This document shows positions 46,595 to 57,158 of a stretch of DNA of 64,000 nt, one piece after another (within the stretch, counting starts at the first letter, position 1; each line of letters opens with the position of its first letter). The DNA comes from Methyloglobulus sp. GTDB taxonomy: Bacteria > Pseudomonadota > Gammaproteobacteria > Methylococcales > Methylomonadaceae. Location: positions 1 to 64,000 of the forward strand of contig JABFQX010000012.1 in NCBI GenBank assembly GCA_013141505.1, written 5' to 3'. The notes beneath the pieces were generated by a model, which was given only the letters and a program-made list of their open reading frames with translations, did no database searches and was not told the DNA's origin. The translations under genes were made by a program, and so were the position numbers.

Positions 46595-48202
46595 TTAATG
46601 GGCAACTGTTGCGGCCTCATCCACTATAACCAACTCCTGATGTTTTTTAATCTGATGCTTGCCGTGCAAGTCAATCGTTTCAATTTTAATATTGTTGTCT
46701 AAAGCAGAGCCTACAAAATCGTTGATAGTTTCCAGAATATCGTGATCAATAAATTGCACTTTTGAAGCATCAATCGTGACCGTGCTATTACCTTCAACGA
46801 GCAGGATAAACTTTCTAAGGAGAGCCTTATTTAGGAATGAAACGTCCTTATTCAGCGTTATCAGATAATTACGGTTGCCTTTGTTTTTCGTCAATGTCAT
46901 CGTTATTGCAGCATGATAATTGGCCCTGATAACAAAAAATAAACCAATCACCATACCGATTGCCATACCTTTCAACAAATCAGTTGCGATAATGGCAACG
47001 ACGGTAATAAAAAACGGCAAAAACTGGCTCATCCCTTTTCGGTAATGTTCTATAAATAAAGCCGGTTTGGCTAATTTGTAGCCCGTATACAACAGGATGG
47101 CTGCCAAGCATGACAAAGGTATCATGTTCAGATGTCTTGCGAAGAATAAGATACTGATTAACAAGAAAACGCCGTGGATAAAACAAGATAAACTGGTTTT
47201 ACCACCCGCATTAATGTTCGCGGAACTTCGCACGATAACGGCAGTAATCGGCAATCCGCCCAACATGCCGCTGACAATATTGCCGATACCCTGCGCTTTA
47301 AGCTCACGATTGGTTGGTGTCAATCGTTTCAATGGATCCAGTTTATCGGTCGCCTCAAGGCTTAGCAGCGTTTCCAAGCTGGCAATAATAGCAATAGTAA
47401 TCGCGCTGATATAGACGTGAGGATTAATTAAGTAACTGAAATCGGGAAACACCAAGTTATTAATAAAATTAGCAGGATGCTCTGGCACCGGCAGATTGAC
47501 CAGATGGTTTTGGCTAACTTGCCATGTCGGTGCAAACTTCATTGCCCACATATTGAAACCAACGCCCCAGGCAACTGCCACCAAAGGCCCAGGCATCAGT
47601 TTTAATAGTGCTTGTTTCTTAAACCAGGGCGATTCCCAAACCATCAGAATCAACAATCCGACCACGCTTATGGCGACAGCCCCAGGGGTAATGGCATGAA
47701 GCGCATCGGTCAGCTCAAAAAAACTGGACTCTGCGGTTTCTGCCATGTAATCCTCATCGCCTTCAAAACTGGTATCGTATCCAGTCGCATGAGGAACCTG
47801 CTTAATGATGAGGATTAACCCGATAGCCGCCAACATGCCTTTGATGACCGCCGATGGAAAAAATGAGGCAATGATACCGGCTTTTAAAAAACCAAAAGCC
47901 AATTGCAAAACGCCAGCCAACACACAAGCCAACAAAAACCCCTGAAAACTGCCGATTGATTGCAACGCATTGAATACAATTACCGTGAGGCCAGCAGCCG
48001 GGCCACTCACACTCAGTTGTGACCCACTCACCCAAGACACCACCAAACCACCAACCAATCCGGCAATCAAGCCAGAAAACAAAGGCGCTCCGGATGCCAT
48101 AGCAATTCCCAAACAAAGCGGCAATGCAACCAGGAATACAACAATTCCGGCAGGAGCATCCTCTTTGACATGGCGAAAATAATACCGTGCTTGATGAATC
48201 AT
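46595..48202 (-). CDS. SulP-family anion transporter (possible bicarbonate transporter)
   Basis: The 535-residue product has the SulP transmembrane domain (A-P-A-G-I-V-V-F-L-V-A-L-P-L-C-L-G-I-A at the start, S-V-S-G-P-A-A-G-L-T near 67, L-E-A-T-D-K-L-D-P near 285). It ends in a STAS-like domain (I-D-A-S-K-V-Q-F-I-D-H-D near 480). SulP proteins carry sulfate, bicarbonate or other anions; the BicA branch is a sodium-coupled bicarbonate importer. Placement upstream of DabA in the same orientation points to bicarbonate. GGAG lies eight bases before the ATG. Substrate choice cannot be read from sequence. Confidence 0.85.
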   Translation of the reverse strand: MIHQARYYFRHVKEDAPAGIVVFLVALPLCLGIAMASGAPLFSGLIAGLVGGLVVSWVSGSQLSVSGPAAGLTVIVFNALQSIGSFQGFLLACVLAGVLQLAFGFLKAGIIASFFPSAVIKGMLAAIGLILIIKQVPHATGYDTSFEGDEDYMAETAESSFFELTDALHAITPGAVAISVVGLLILMVWESPWFKKQALLKLMPGPLVAVAWGVGFNMWAMKFAPTWQVSQNHLVNLPVPEHPANFINNLVFPDFSYLINPHVYISAITIAIIASLETLLSLEATDKLDPLKRLTPTNRELKAQGIGNIVSGMLGGLPITAVIVRSSANINAGGKTSLSCFIHGVFLLISILFFARHLNMIPLSCLAAILLYTGYKLAKPALFIEHYRKGMSQFLPFFITVVAIIATDLLKGMAIGMVIGLFFVIRANYHAAITMTLTKNKGNRNYLITLNKDVSFLNKALLRKFILLVEGNSTVTIDASKVQFIDHDILETINDFVGSALDNNIKIETIDLHGKHQIKKHQELVIVDEAATVAH

Positions 48203-48337
48203 GGTTAGCTCCGTAAGATTAAATGTAAGCGCTCAACATAATATTGAATCAAAATTATAATGCAGCTGAAATGCATTTGCTACCTCCACGCTGACACTAA
48301 AAAAACAACGTGAGTTCCAGATTAACTTCAACCTTGC

Positions 48338-49063
48338 TTATTTAAACCGTTTCCTGAAAAAAACCATAAATAGAGTAAATGATGAAAACCAGCATATCGC
48401 CAAGGCAACCACATCATGGCTGAAAAAATGGGCGCCGCGGATTTCCTGATCGATACCGAAAATTAAGCCTGACATTAAACCCGCCGCCAAGCCGTAATAT
48501 TTGTATTCAGGTTTCACAACCAAAAAGAAGAAATACAAACTGACAAAGGTAAAGCCCAATCCCGAATGCCCGGATGGAAAACAATGTCCGATACTTAAGC
48601 TGTCTGGCACTGGACCAAGTAACCTGATATGCGGTTTGGTGCCGTTAAATAATACCAAATCCCAGGGACAGTAAATATGGGTATGCGCTTTAAGATATGT
48701 AATAATCAAGGGGCCAGACAGACTTGCCAGCAGTAAATATCCCCACTGCTTGGTATAACCATAAAATCTTGATGCTGACCGCCATGAATCCAGCCACAAT
48801 AACAACACCCCTACCCCAACCGCATAAACCAGATAACGGCCACCCTTATGCAAAACCTCGTGGGTAAACCAGTTCTCACGATAAGGCCAGCGCCGAAATT
48901 CTGCATCATAAAAATGTGCGGCAAGCCAGACATCAAGCGGGGAAAATTCCAGGCACAGCAACACCAACCCTAAAAATATCAACGGCAAAATAAATTGGTT
49001 TTTGATGAAGCGTATTACATCAATGGGGAATTGTGCGGACAGAAAGATTTCCTCATTAGACAA
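48338..49063 (-). CDS. PAP2-family membrane phosphatase
   Basis: The 241-residue product has five or six membrane spans and the PAP2 signature: K-A-H-T-H-I-Y-C-P-W-D (motif 1, with C-P in place of the usual R-P), C-F-P-S-G-H-S-G (motif 2) and R-G-A-H-F-F-S-H-D-V (motif 3). Relatives dephosphorylate undecaprenyl pyrophosphate, phosphatidylglycerol phosphate or the lipid A 1-phosphate in the inner membrane. The start is TTG 49063, with GGGAG rather far upstream, so the true start may be further in. It is divergent from the small secreted gene at 49421. Confidence 0.8.
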   Translation of the reverse strand: MSNEEIFLSAQFPIDVIRFIKNQFILPLIFLGLVLLCLEFSPLDVWLAAHFYDAEFRRWPYRENWFTHEVLHKGGRYLVYAVGVGVLLLWLDSWRSASRFYGYTKQWGYLLLASLSGPLIITYLKAHTHIYCPWDLVLFNGTKPHIRLLGPVPDSLSIGHCFPSGHSGLGFTFVSLYFFFLVVKPEYKYYGLAAGLMSGLIFGIDQEIRGAHFFSHDVVALAICWFSSFTLFMVFFRKRFK

Positions 49064-49420
49064 AATTTAATTATTCTCCCAATCAATAACATTACTTTAC
49101 AAAGACAAGGGCTTTACTAACTATCTGGTTATTGTAACGCATAATGATGGCACCATGCCTTCTTGGATTTACTCCAATCTTCTCTAGCAAGTATTGATAG
49201 ATTTTAATGTTACCGAAGCCAGCGCTTGCATAACCCAGCCAAATTATTCCTCGAAGTAAGCAATTTTAACTTAAGGTAAGTGTTTATTCTTATTGCTAAA
49301 ATCGCCTAACATAAATTATGCTATACGCATGATTCGTGCGAGCAGTTGTTTGCTTGTCATACATAGCTTACGTCCGACATTGAAAAGCAGTTTCATTATG
49401 ACTAATTTGGAGATGACGTT
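49064..49420. promoter_or_regulatory. Intergenic region with two divergent starts
   Basis: About 357 bases separate the PAP2 gene and the small secreted gene. They are A+T-rich and should hold two divergent promoters. GGAG lies just before ATG 49421. I see no hairpin, repeat or coding frame in it that I can support. Confidence 0.35.
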
Positions 49421-49720
49421 ATGAAATGTAACAAAAAACTCACCCTCACGGGCATGACAATGACTTGTTTGGTTTTCGGTAACCTAGCTTTCGCCGATAG
49501 ATCCCAGCAAGACATTCAAAACCAGCTTAACCAGCAAGTCTTGAGCCAATCGTTTAACGTTCAAGATGATGCTACATTGACGAAATCTGTTGATGAGGCA
49601 ACAGAAAGGGGCAAACCAACCAAATCTAAAGCAAAGGATAATTATTACCGGTACTGGTATAACGGTTTTTATTATCCTCATCCTTATTCGTACTACGGGT
49701 ACTCTCGTTACTGGTACTGA
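49421..49720 (+). CDS. Small secreted Tyr/Trp-rich protein
   Basis: The 99-residue product has a clean signal peptide ending in N-L-A-F-A before D-R-S-Q-Q. The middle is polar and probably disordered. The last about 25 residues are almost all Tyr, Trp, Pro and Ser with Gly, ending in Y-S-R-Y-W-Y. Such tails occur in small outer-surface or matrix proteins and could bind polysaccharides or metals. No family is recognised. GGAG is placed well before the ATG. It runs in the same direction as the TraT gene 140 bases on. Confidence 0.6.
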   Translation: MKCNKKLTLTGMTMTCLVFGNLAFADRSQQDIQNQLNQQVLSQSFNVQDDATLTKSVDEATERGKPTKSKAKDNYYRYWYNGFYYPHPYSYYGYSRYWY

Positions 49721-49859
49721 GTTTTTATCAATGCAACCAATTAGGCTGTTTTTGAACTATCATTTAGCAGGTGCTGCACGTATCTTGGAATTTAAATCTT
49801 CTGGGTTTTCTTTCAATCCGCGTTAGCAAATATTTCTTATAACTACTACTGGGGGAAAA

Positions 49860-50624
49860 ATGGGTATTTTACGGCTTAAACAGGTGGCAACATCAGCAAC
49901 AATTGTTGCTATTTTAGGGATGCTAAGTGGATGCGCTGCCGTTCATACATCTATAGCGAAAAAAGATTTGGATGTCCAAACGAAAATGAGCGACACCGTT
50001 TTTCTGGATCCAGTCGGCCCTGAAAAGAAAGTGATTTATGTCGATATTCGCAATACGTCCGACAAATCAAATTTTGACATCCAAAGTTCGATTGTACGTG
50101 CGCTTCAAGGCAAAGGCTATACCGTAACCAGCGATCCTGACAGGGCGCATTATTGGTTGCGTGCAAACGTATTAAGTGTCGACAAAGCCAGCCCAACTGC
50201 GGCTGAAAGCGCCTTGCATGCTGGCTATGGTGGTGCGGTAACAGGCTCGGTCGTTGGCGCAGCAACCGGCGGCGCAATTGGTGGCTGGGGCGGCGCAGGC
50301 ATCGGTGGGCTGGCAGGTGCCGCTGTTGGCGGTATTGCTGAGACTGTAGCTGATGCTTATGTAAAAGATGTCACTTATATGGCTATAACTGATGTCGAAA
50401 TTGCGGAAAAAGCCAAAAAAGGCGTTCTCGTCCGCCAAGACAGCAAACAAGATGCCAAACAAGGCATCGGCGGAGGCAGGACACAAACATCGTCAGAAAT
50501 ATCAGATAAAAAACAGTATCGTATACGCATAGTCAGCACAGCGAATAAAGTAAATCTGGAATATCCGGAGGCGGCACCTGATTTAACCAGCGGCCTAACA
50601 CGCTCTATATCCGGAATATTCTAA
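49860..50624 (+). CDS. traT: TraT-type complement resistance/surface-exclusion lipoprotein
   Basis: The 254-residue product has a lipobox L-S-G-C25 and the TraT pattern: A-A-V-H-T-S-I-A-K-K-D-L-D-V-Q-T-K-M-S-D near the start and the long Gly/Ala-rich segment near 125-155 that forms membrane-embedded helices. It ends in L-T-S-G-L-T-R-S-I-S-G-I-F. On F-like plasmids TraT blocks mating-pair formation and gives serum resistance. Chromosomal copies in environmental bacteria are also known and their role is unclear. There are no other conjugation genes here. Confidence 0.88.
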   Translation: MGILRLKQVATSATIVAILGMLSGCAAVHTSIAKKDLDVQTKMSDTVFLDPVGPEKKVIYVDIRNTSDKSNFDIQSSIVRALQGKGYTVTSDPDRAHYWLRANVLSVDKASPTAAESALHAGYGGAVTGSVVGAATGGAIGGWGGAGIGGLAGAAVGGIAETVADAYVKDVTYMAITDVEIAEKAKKGVLVRQDSKQDAKQGIGGGRTQTSSEISDKKQYRIRIVSTANKVNLEYPEAAPDLTSGLTRSISGIF

Positions 50625-50663
50625 ACTCAGTTTAGTTATTAAGAATAACTATCAGTAAGGGCT

Positions 50664-50685
50664 AGGCTGTATTGTAACGCAGCCT
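50664..50685 (+). terminator. Weak hairpin after the TraT gene
   Basis: AGGCTG pairs with CAGCCT around ten bases, followed by GGTCTTTATT. The stem is short and the T tract interrupted, so termination is uncertain. Confidence 0.3.
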
Positions 50686-50884
50686 GGTCTTTATTAAGCA
50701 TCCGTCGGATTTATAATTTGATTACCTGTTGCAACTTTTCACTATGAGAAATAGATCTCCATATCCTTTCTTTTCAGAAATTTATCATAATCTGTAACGA
50801 GTCTTCTGTTCTATAGATAATCAGATTCTGTTAAAATACCATCTATGGATTAAACTTTTATTTAACTATTCTGGTAGAAATTAT

Positions 50885-51208
50885 ATGGCTTTTGTAGTCA
50901 CTGAAAATTGTATTAAATGTAAATTCACTGATTGCGTCGATGTGTGTCCAGTCGATTGCTTTCATCAAGGCCCCAACTTTCTAGTCATCGATCCTGACGA
51001 ATGTATAGATTGCACCTTATGTGAGCCTGAATGCCCAGCTAACGCAATTTTTGCTGAAGACGAAGTGCCTGAAGGACAAGAAAACTTTATTGAATTAAAT
51101 GCTGAGCTGTCAAAGTTATGGCCTGTCATTACCGAAGTCACGAAACCATTGCCTGATGCCGATGACTGGAATGGAAAAACAGGAAAATTGTCTTTGCTAG
51201 AAAAATAA
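50885..51208 (+). CDS. fdxA: 7Fe ferredoxin (FdxA/Azotobacter FdI type)
   Basis: The 107-residue product has two cluster motifs: C-I-K-C-x4-C-x3-C-P-x2-C near residues 9-25 and C-I-D-C-x2-C-x3-C-P near 39-51. The first lacks standard [4Fe-4S] spacing, consistent with one [3Fe-4S] and one [4Fe-4S] cluster. These ferredoxins are low-potential electron carriers in the cytoplasm. The C-terminal extension with W-P-V-I-T matches the family. It is convergent with rplQ and shares a terminator with that operon. Confidence 0.93.
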   Translation: MAFVVTENCIKCKFTDCVDVCPVDCFHQGPNFLVIDPDECIDCTLCEPECPANAIFAEDEVPEGQENFIELNAELSKLWPVITEVTKPLPDADDWNGKTGKLSLLEK

Positions 51209-51234
51209 TAAATACAGACAAAAACATTTCGCAT

Positions 51235-51262
51235 AAAAAAACCGGCAGATGCCGGTTTTTTT
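51235..51262. terminator. Bidirectional rho-independent terminator
   Basis: ACCGGCA and TGCCGGT form a short stem with an A tract on one side and a T tract on the other, so it works for fdxA on the plus strand and for the ribosomal cluster on the minus strand. Confidence 0.9.
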
Positions 51263-51283
51263 ATTTACATTATTTTTATTTAA

Positions 51284-51655
51284 TCAAGATTGAATTTCAG
51301 GTCTATCGACCAACTCAACATAAGCCATAGGTGCATCATCTCCAGGCCTGAATCCACACTTCATTATACGAAGATAACCACCGGGACGATTTTTATAACG
51401 CGGGCCCAATTCGTTAAACAATTTAGTCACCATGTCACGATCTCTTAGTCTTGCAAATGCAAGTCGTCTTTTAGCAACACTATCTTCTTTCGACAAGGTA
51501 ATCAAAGGCTCTGCGAACCCTCTTAATTCTTTTGCTTTAGGCAAGGTAGTTTTAATTAATTCATGTTTAAACAATGAGTTTGCCATATTGCTGAATAACG
51601 CTTTTCTATGGCTACTATTGATATTAAATTTTCTACCCGATTTACGATGTCTCAT
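51284..51655 (-). CDS. rplQ: 50S ribosomal protein L17
   Basis: The 123-residue product opens [11 protein letters not shown] and contains H-R-K-A-L-F-S-N-M, both typical of L17. It binds 23S rRNA near the exit tunnel and ends the alpha operon, as in other gammaproteobacteria. It is followed by the shared terminator. Confidence 0.97.
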   Translation of the reverse strand: MRHRKSGRKFNINSSHRKALFSNMANSLFKHELIKTTLPKAKELRGFAEPLITLSKEDSVAKRRLAFARLRDRDMVTKLFNELGPRYKNRPGGYLRIMKCGFRPGDDAPMAYVELVDRPEIQS

Positions 51656-51670
51656 TACTAAAGACCTATA

Positions 51671-52684
51671 TTAATGTGTTATTGAGTGTGAATGATCAGC
51701 AAGACTTTCTGGGGGCCAGTTATCTAAACGCATTCCCAAGGAAAGTCCTTTAAGCGCTAAAATGTCTTTAATTTCCGTTAACGATTTTTTGCCTAGGTTT
51801 GGTGTCTTTAGCAACTCAACCTCAGTCCGCTGAATTAAATCACCAATATAGAATATATTTTCTGCTTTTAAACAGTTTGCCGAACGTACTGTAAGTTCAA
51901 GGTCATCAACAGGACGTAACAAGACTGGATCAAGATCATCTTCAGCGACTGGCAAATCCTCAATTTGAGGATGAACTACTCGTTCGAAATCTACAAAGAC
52001 AGACAACTGATCGTGAAGTATAGTTGCCGCCAACTTAATAGTTTGTTCAGGATCTACAGTGCCATTTGTTTCCAATTCGATAATCAATTTATCTAAATTC
52101 GTTCTTTGCTCAACGCGCGTACTTTCTACATGATACGCAACCTTAACAATTGGGCTGTAAGCTGCATCTAAATGCAAAGCTCCAACAACTGGAACATAAT
52201 CTGAATTGGCCTTCCGTACGCTAAAAGGTTCATAACCCCTGCCACGACGAACCTTAATTTTCATATTTAAAACGCCCGACTGCGTCAAATTTGCTATGAC
52301 CAGCTCAGGATTAATAATTTCAACATCATGGGGCAATACAATATCCGCCGCCGTAACGCTGCCTTCACCATTCTTTGTAAGGGTCAATTCGACTTCATCG
52401 CGAGAATGGATAAGAACCGCTAATTTTTTTAAATTCAACAAAATGTCAATTACATCTTCTTGAACCCCTTCTATGGTAGTGTACTCGTGTTCTACACCAT
52501 CAATTTCGACATCCGTAACCGCACAACCGGGTATGGTAGACAGTAAAACTCTACGCAACGCATTCCCTAAAGAATGACCAAAGCCTCTCTCTAATGGCTC
52601 TATAACAATTTTGGAGTGATTAGATGTTTTACTAACAACTTCAACTAACCGAGGCTTTAACAAGCCAGCAAAAGAATTCTGCAT
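51671..52684 (-). CDS. rpoA: RNA polymerase subunit alpha
   Basis: The 337-residue product has the N-terminal dimerisation/assembly domain ([15 protein letters not shown]) and the C-terminal promoter-binding domain with the helix-hairpin-helix [12 protein letters not shown] and [11 protein letters not shown]. It is a core subunit of RNA polymerase. It lies between rpsD and rplQ, which is the expected alpha-operon place. Confidence 0.98.
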   Translation of the reverse strand: MQNSFAGLLKPRLVEVVSKTSNHSKIVIEPLERGFGHSLGNALRRVLLSTIPGCAVTDVEIDGVEHEYTTIEGVQEDVIDILLNLKKLAVLIHSRDEVELTLTKNGEGSVTAADIVLPHDVEIINPELVIANLTQSGVLNMKIKVRRGRGYEPFSVRKANSDYVPVVGALHLDAAYSPIVKVAYHVESTRVEQRTNLDKLIIELETNGTVDPEQTIKLAATILHDQLSVFVDFERVVHPQIEDLPVAEDDLDPVLLRPVDDLELTVRSANCLKAENIFYIGDLIQRTEVELLKTPNLGKKSLTEIKDILALKGLSLGMRLDNWPPESLADHSHSITH

Positions 52685-52705
52685 GTATCTTCCTCAGGAC
52701 TGCAA

Positions 52706-53326
52706 TTATTTGGAGTACAATTCAACAACCAACTGTTCGTTGATGTCACTACCGAGATCAACCCGATCAGGTAAAGAATTGTAAGTACCAGTCATAGCTT
52801 TAGAGTTAACCTCTAACCAAGCAGGAAAACCGTATTGCTCAGCAATAACTAGTGAATCAATGATGCGCTGCTGTTTTTTTGATTTATCCCTGACTGACAA
52901 AACATCACCAACTGACAATTGATAAGAAGGTATATTTATTAACGAGCCGTTAACCTGAATAGATTTATGACTGACTAATTGCCTAGCTTCAGCGCGAGTA
53001 GACGCAAATCCCATACGATAAACAACATTATCGAGCCTGGATTCGAGTAGATTTAGCAAATTCTCGCCAGTAGCGCCTTTTTTAGAATCAGCGGACTTAT
53101 AATAGTTTCTAAACTGCTTTTCCAGAATACCATATATTCTACGCAACCGCTGCTTAGCTCTCAGCTGCAGAGCGTAGTCTGAGTTTCTATTTCTTTTAGT
53201 TCCGTGTTGACCAGGGCGTTGATCTAACTTGCATTTACCTTCTAAAGATTTACCTCTGCTTTTTAAAAAAAGATCGGTTCCTTCTCTTCTACTTAACTTA
53301 CAAGTGGGGCCTAAATATCTTGCCAT
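52706..53326 (-). CDS. rpsD: 30S ribosomal protein S4
   Basis: The 206-residue product begins M-A-R-Y-L-G-P and has the S4 domain with [12 protein letters not shown]. It nucleates assembly of the 30S body and, in enterobacteria, represses the alpha operon by binding its mRNA. Whether that regulation exists here cannot be told. It follows rpsK by 16 bases. Confidence 0.97.
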   Translation of the reverse strand: MARYLGPTCKLSRREGTDLFLKSRGKSLEGKCKLDQRPGQHGTKRNRNSDYALQLRAKQRLRRIYGILEKQFRNYYKSADSKKGATGENLLNLLESRLDNVVYRMGFASTRAEARQLVSHKSIQVNGSLINIPSYQLSVGDVLSVRDKSKKQQRIIDSLVIAEQYGFPAWLEVNSKAMTGTYNSLPDRVDLGSDINEQLVVELYSK

Positions 53327-53342
53327 TACTAAAGCTCCTTAA

Positions 53343-53729
53343 TTACACGCGACGTTTTTTGGGTGGGCGACACCCATTATGAGGTATGGGCGTAACATCA
53401 ACTATATTGTTAATTTTAAAACCCAGATTGTTCAAGGATCGAACTGCAGATTCACGACCTGGCCCGGGGCCTTTTATCATCACATCGAGATTTTTCATAC
53501 CAAACTCTAATGCGACATTCCCAGCTTTTTCAGCGGCTACCTGAGCAGCAAATGGGGTGCTTTTCCTCGAACCTCGAAAACCTGAACCTCCTGACGTTGC
53601 CCAAGAAAGCGCATTACCTTTCCTATCTGTGATTGTAATGATGGTATTATTAAATGAAGCATGCACATGAACTATGCCATCTGCTACTTCTTTCTTAATG
53701 CGTTTTCTTGTACGTGCTGGACTTGCCAT
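53343..53729 (-). CDS. rpsK: 30S ribosomal protein S11
   Basis: The 128-residue product contains [13 protein letters not shown] and ends [13 protein letters not shown], the standard S11 pattern. S11 sits on the platform of the small subunit. It lies between rpsM and rpsD. Confidence 0.97.
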   Translation of the reverse strand: MASPARTRKRIKKEVADGIVHVHASFNNTIITITDRKGNALSWATSGGSGFRGSRKSTPFAAQVAAEKAGNVALEFGMKNLDVMIKGPGPGRESAVRSLNNLGFKINNIVDVTPIPHNGCRPPKKRRV

Positions 53730-53761
53730 TAATCAGACCCTTATTACTTACTACGACTAGA

Positions 53762-54118
53762 TTATTTCTTAATTGGTTTACGCGGACCTTTCCGGGTGCG
53801 TGCGTTTGTTCGGGTTCGTTGCCCTCTAAGTGGCAAACCGCGACGATGCCTAATACCCCGGTAACAACCAAGATCCATCAATCGCTTGATATTCATAGAA
53901 ACTTCACGACGAAGATCACCCTCAACGGTCATCTTTGACACGACGGTGCGTATGGATTCCAACTGATCTTCAGTTAGTTCTTTGATTTTCACAGACGGCT
54001 CAATGCCTACTTTTTCACAAACATCACTTGCTGTCTGACGACCAATTCCATAAATAGAGGTTAATGCTATCCCCGTATGTTTATGTTCTGGTATGTTTAT
54101 CCCGGCAATACGTGCCAT
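53762..54118 (-). CDS. rpsM: 30S ribosomal protein S13
   Basis: The 118-residue product starts [10 protein letters not shown] and carries [16 protein letters not shown], typical of S13 in the head of the 30S subunit, where it contacts the 50S subunit and P-site tRNA. It follows rpmJ. Confidence 0.97.
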   Translation of the reverse strand: MARIAGINIPEHKHTGIALTSIYGIGRQTASDVCEKVGIEPSVKIKELTEDQLESIRTVVSKMTVEGDLRREVSMNIKRLMDLGCYRGIRHRRGLPLRGQRTRTNARTRKGPRKPIKK

Positions 54119-54193
54119 CTAGATACTCCCCTGAGTAGGATTCTATAGTTAACTTACAATTCTAACACTGCTAATAATTTACAGCAAGAAATA

Positions 54194-54307
54194 CTATCCT
54201 TGACGTTGCTTATGTCTGCCATCTACACAGATAATCCTTACAACACCGCTTCTTTTAACAACTTTGCAGTTTCTACATATTTTTTTGACTGAGGCGCGTA
54301 CTTTCAC
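54194..54307 (-). CDS. rpmJ: 50S ribosomal protein L36
   Basis: The 37-residue product starts with GTG at 54307 and reads [14 protein letters not shown]. The four zinc ligands of the zinc-binding form are present (C11, C14, C27, H32). It lies between secY and rpsM, the usual place. It is too short for ordinary gene-length cutoffs and is easily missed. Confidence 0.95.
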   Translation of the reverse strand: MKVRASVKKICRNCKVVKRSGVVRIICVDGRHKQRQG

Positions 54308-54333
54308 AACTACTCCTAAAATTCAATGTTCTG

Positions 54334-55656
54334 TTATTTCTTTAAATTAGCTTTCTTCATCAACCCTTCATACTGCTGGGACATTAAATGAGTTTGCATC
54401 TGCGAAATAAAATCCATCACGACAACGACTATAATCAACAAAGAAGTTCCACCAAAATAGAAAGGAACATTCCAATAAACTATTAAAAACTCTGGCAACA
54501 AACAAACTAACGTAATGTAAAAAGCACCAATAAGGGTCAATCTTGTCATAACTTTGTCAATGTATGAACTGGTTTGTATGCCCGGTCTTATTCCCGGCAA
54601 AAATGCACCCGACTTCTTCAAGTTTTCGGCTGTCTCTTTTGAATTGAAAACGAGAGCAGTGTAAAAAAAGCAAAAGAAAATAATCGCTGTTGCATATAAC
54701 AACACATACACAGGCTGACCAGGCGATAACATAGTGGCTATATCTTGAAGCCAAGTAAATCCTTCTGAATTACCAAACCAACCGGCGATAGTCGCGGGAA
54801 ATAAGATGATACTCGATGCAAATATCGGAGGTATTACGCCAGCCATGTTTAATTTTAACGGCAAAAAACTAGTCTGGCCTGCATACATCTTTCGGCCTTG
54901 TTGCCTCTTGGGGTAATTGATAAGAATTCGTCTTTGACCGCGCTCAACAAACACCACAAGTGCAGTTACCAATATTGCCAACAAGAACAAAATGATAATA
55001 AAACCGCCGTTCATTTCACCCGTTCGCGCCAACTCCAAAGTTCCACCAATTGCCTTAGGCAAACCTGAAACTATACCGGCAAAAATTATTAACGAGATCC
55101 CATTACCTATGCCACGCTCGGTAACTTGTTCGCCTAGCCACATTAGGAAAACTGTGCCTGTAACTAAAGTAATTGTGGTGACGACAATAAAACTGATACC
55201 TGGGTTCAATACTACCGACAATCCACCTGCCGTTTGATTTTGCAAAGCCAGAGAAATCCCGATAGCCTGGAAAGTTGCCAAAACAACAGTGCCATATCGA
55301 GTAAATTGAGAAATTCTTTTCCTTCCCGATTCGCCTTCTTTTTTCAGTTGCTCCATCGCTGGAATAACAACCGTCATTAATTGCATAATAATAGACGCAG
55401 AGATGTATGGCATTATGCCAAGTGCAAACAGACTCAGCCTCATTAACGCGCCGCCTGAAAACATATTAAACATATCCAGTATAGAGCCACTTTGTTGCTC
55501 AAACATCACCTGAAGTGCTTTAGGATCTATTCCTGGTACTGGTATATGTGCGCCAATTCTATAAACAACAAATGCACCAAACACAAAAAGTAGACGGGCA
55601 TTTAATTCTGAAAATCCACCTGACTTGTAATTTAACGCAGTTTGTGGCGTGCTCAC
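54334..55656 (-). CDS. secY: Protein translocase subunit SecY
   Basis: The 440-residue product has ten membrane spans and the family motifs [10 protein letters not shown] and [10 protein letters not shown] in the ribosome-binding loop. It forms the channel for export and membrane insertion with SecE and SecG. The start is GTG 55656, directly against the rplO stop (TAAGTG), so the two are coupled. Confidence 0.97.
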   Translation of the reverse strand: MSTPQTALNYKSGGFSELNARLLFVFGAFVVYRIGAHIPVPGIDPKALQVMFEQQSGSILDMFNMFSGGALMRLSLFALGIMPYISASIIMQLMTVVIPAMEQLKKEGESGRKRISQFTRYGTVVLATFQAIGISLALQNQTAGGLSVVLNPGISFIVVTTITLVTGTVFLMWLGEQVTERGIGNGISLIIFAGIVSGLPKAIGGTLELARTGEMNGGFIIILFLLAILVTALVVFVERGQRRILINYPKRQQGRKMYAGQTSFLPLKLNMAGVIPPIFASSIILFPATIAGWFGNSEGFTWLQDIATMLSPGQPVYVLLYATAIIFFCFFYTALVFNSKETAENLKKSGAFLPGIRPGIQTSSYIDKVMTRLTLIGAFYITLVCLLPEFLIVYWNVPFYFGGTSLLIIVVVVMDFISQMQTHLMSQQYEGLMKKANLKK

Positions 55657-56091
55657 TTAAACCTCGACCTTGCCACCAACCGCTTCTATAGCAATCTTAG
55701 CGCCACTTGTAACGTTAATGCCTTTAATGTTGACCAGCCTTTTTAACTCACCCGACTTAATAATTTTCGCTTTTTCTGTAAACGCAGGAACAATATTGTT
55801 TGCAATCAAAATACTAAGATCAACATTCTCCAAGCCAAGACTTTCAAGCTCGCTTAACCTGACTTCCGCAGAGTATTTGGCAGACCGCGAGGTAAAACCG
55901 ATTTTAGGTAGACGACGTTGCAAAGGCATTTGACCACCTTCAAAACCAACCTTGTGGAAACCGCCGCTGCGTGCTTTTTGCCCCTTGTGACCTTTGCCAC
56001 AGGTTTTACCCATGGTGCAACCAATTCCACGACCAACTCGTCTGGATTTTTTTCTTGATCCTTCACTTGCTTGGATAGTGTTCAAAAACAT
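55657..56091 (-). CDS. rplO: 50S ribosomal protein L15
   Basis: The 144-residue product contains R-V-G-R-G-I-G-C-T-M-G-K-T-C-G-K-G-H-K-G-Q-K-A-R, the glycine-rich N-terminal extension of L15 that threads into 23S rRNA. The ATG overlaps the rpmD stop by one base (TAATG). Confidence 0.97.
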   Translation of the reverse strand: MFLNTIQASEGSRKKSRRVGRGIGCTMGKTCGKGHKGQKARSGGFHKVGFEGGQMPLQRRLPKIGFTSRSAKYSAEVRLSELESLGLENVDLSILIANNIVPAFTEKAKIIKSGELKRLVNIKGINVTSGAKIAIEAVGGKVEV

Positions 56092-56276
56092 TATTTTTCC
56101 TCGACTCTGAGCATGTAGGATATTTTATTGATCATCCCTTTATTTTCAGGTGTATTAAGAACTTCAACCGTTTGGTTTATCTTTCTTAAACCCAAGCCTT
56201 TTAAGCAGGCCTGATGTACAGGTAACCTACCGAATTTGCTTTTCGTCATCGTCACACTTAATTTATTAATAGCCAT
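56091..56276 (-). CDS. rpmD: 50S ribosomal protein L30
   Basis: The start is ATG 56276 rather than the GTG three bases earlier. The 61-residue product has [11 protein letters not shown] and [12 protein letters not shown], the L30 pattern. It sits five bases after the rpsE stop. Confidence 0.93.
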   Translation of the reverse strand: MAINKLSVTMTKSKFGRLPVHQACLKGLGLRKINQTVEVLNTPENKGMINKISYMLRVEEK

Positions 56277-56281
56277 CACAT

Positions 56282-56788
56282 CTATCCAATAATTTGTTCG
56301 ACCGTCAAACCACGTTTGGCTGCGATTTGGTTTGCGTTGTGCATCCCGGTCAAGCCATTAATCGTTGCCCTTACCACGTTAATTGGGTTATTTGTACCTA
56401 TGCATTTTGCTAACACATTATGGACACCAACTACTTCAAATACGGCACGCATAGCACCACCGGCAATAATTCCAGTCCCTTCAGATGCTGGCTGCATATA
56501 GACTTTAGCCGCGCCTGTGGTGTTCATAATTGGATATTGTAAGGTGTCTCCCTTTAGAGAAACTTTACGCATGTTTTTACGAGCCTGCTCCAATGACTTT
56601 TGTATGGCAATAGGTACTTCTCTAGCCTTACTTACACCGTAGCCTACACGGCCCTCACCATCACCAACAACTGTAAGTGCAGCAAAACCAAACACTCGCC
56701 CACCTTTAACAACTTTAGCCACACGTCTGACGTTGACTAATTTTTCTTGTAACCCATCTGTACTGCCTTGTGCTGGTGCTGTAGCCAT
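56282..56788 (-). CDS. rpsE: 30S ribosomal protein S5
   Basis: The 168-residue product has the double-stranded-RNA-binding N-terminal motif ([18 protein letters not shown]) and the C-terminal [17 protein letters not shown]5 takes part in decoding accuracy. It lies between rplR and rpmD. Confidence 0.97.
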   Translation of the reverse strand: MATAPAQGSTDGLQEKLVNVRRVAKVVKGGRVFGFAALTVVGDGEGRVGYGVSKAREVPIAIQKSLEQARKNMRKVSLKGDTLQYPIMNTTGAAKVYMQPASEGTGIIAGGAMRAVFEVVGVHNVLAKCIGTNNPINVVRATINGLTGMHNANQIAAKRGLTVEQIIG

Positions 56789-56797
56789 TTTTTTCTC

Positions 56798-57151
56798 CTA
56801 AAACTTCAATCCGGATTCACGAGCGGCATCTGCCAAAGCCTTAACACGACCATGATATTTAAACCCGGAACGATCAAATGCGACTTCCGTAATTCCCGCA
56901 GCAATTGCTTTCTCGGCAATAAATTTCCCGACTTCAGCAGCAGCTGTAATATTACCTGTATTTTTTAACCCACTTTTGATGGTTGCTTGGTTAGTTGAAG
57001 CGCTTGCAATCGTTTTAGCCCCATCCCCGCTTATAACCTGAGCATAAATATGCTGGGATGTTTTATGGATAGATAACCGATTTGCATTCAGTTGTCTAAT
57101 TTTACAACGTAACTTTATAGCACGTTTTAATCTAGTTCTTTTCTTATCCAT
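56798..57151 (-). CDS. rplR: 50S ribosomal protein L18
   Basis: The 117-residue product binds 5S r[17 protein letters not shown] and [14 protein letters not shown] match the family over its whole length. It lies seven bases after rplF. Confidence 0.97.
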   Translation of the reverse strand: MDKKRTRLKRAIKLRCKIRQLNANRLSIHKTSQHIYAQVISGDGAKTIASASTNQATIKSGLKNTGNITAAAEVGKFIAEKAIAAGITEVAFDRSGFKYHGRVKALADAARESGLKF

Positions 57152-57158
57152 AATCAGC

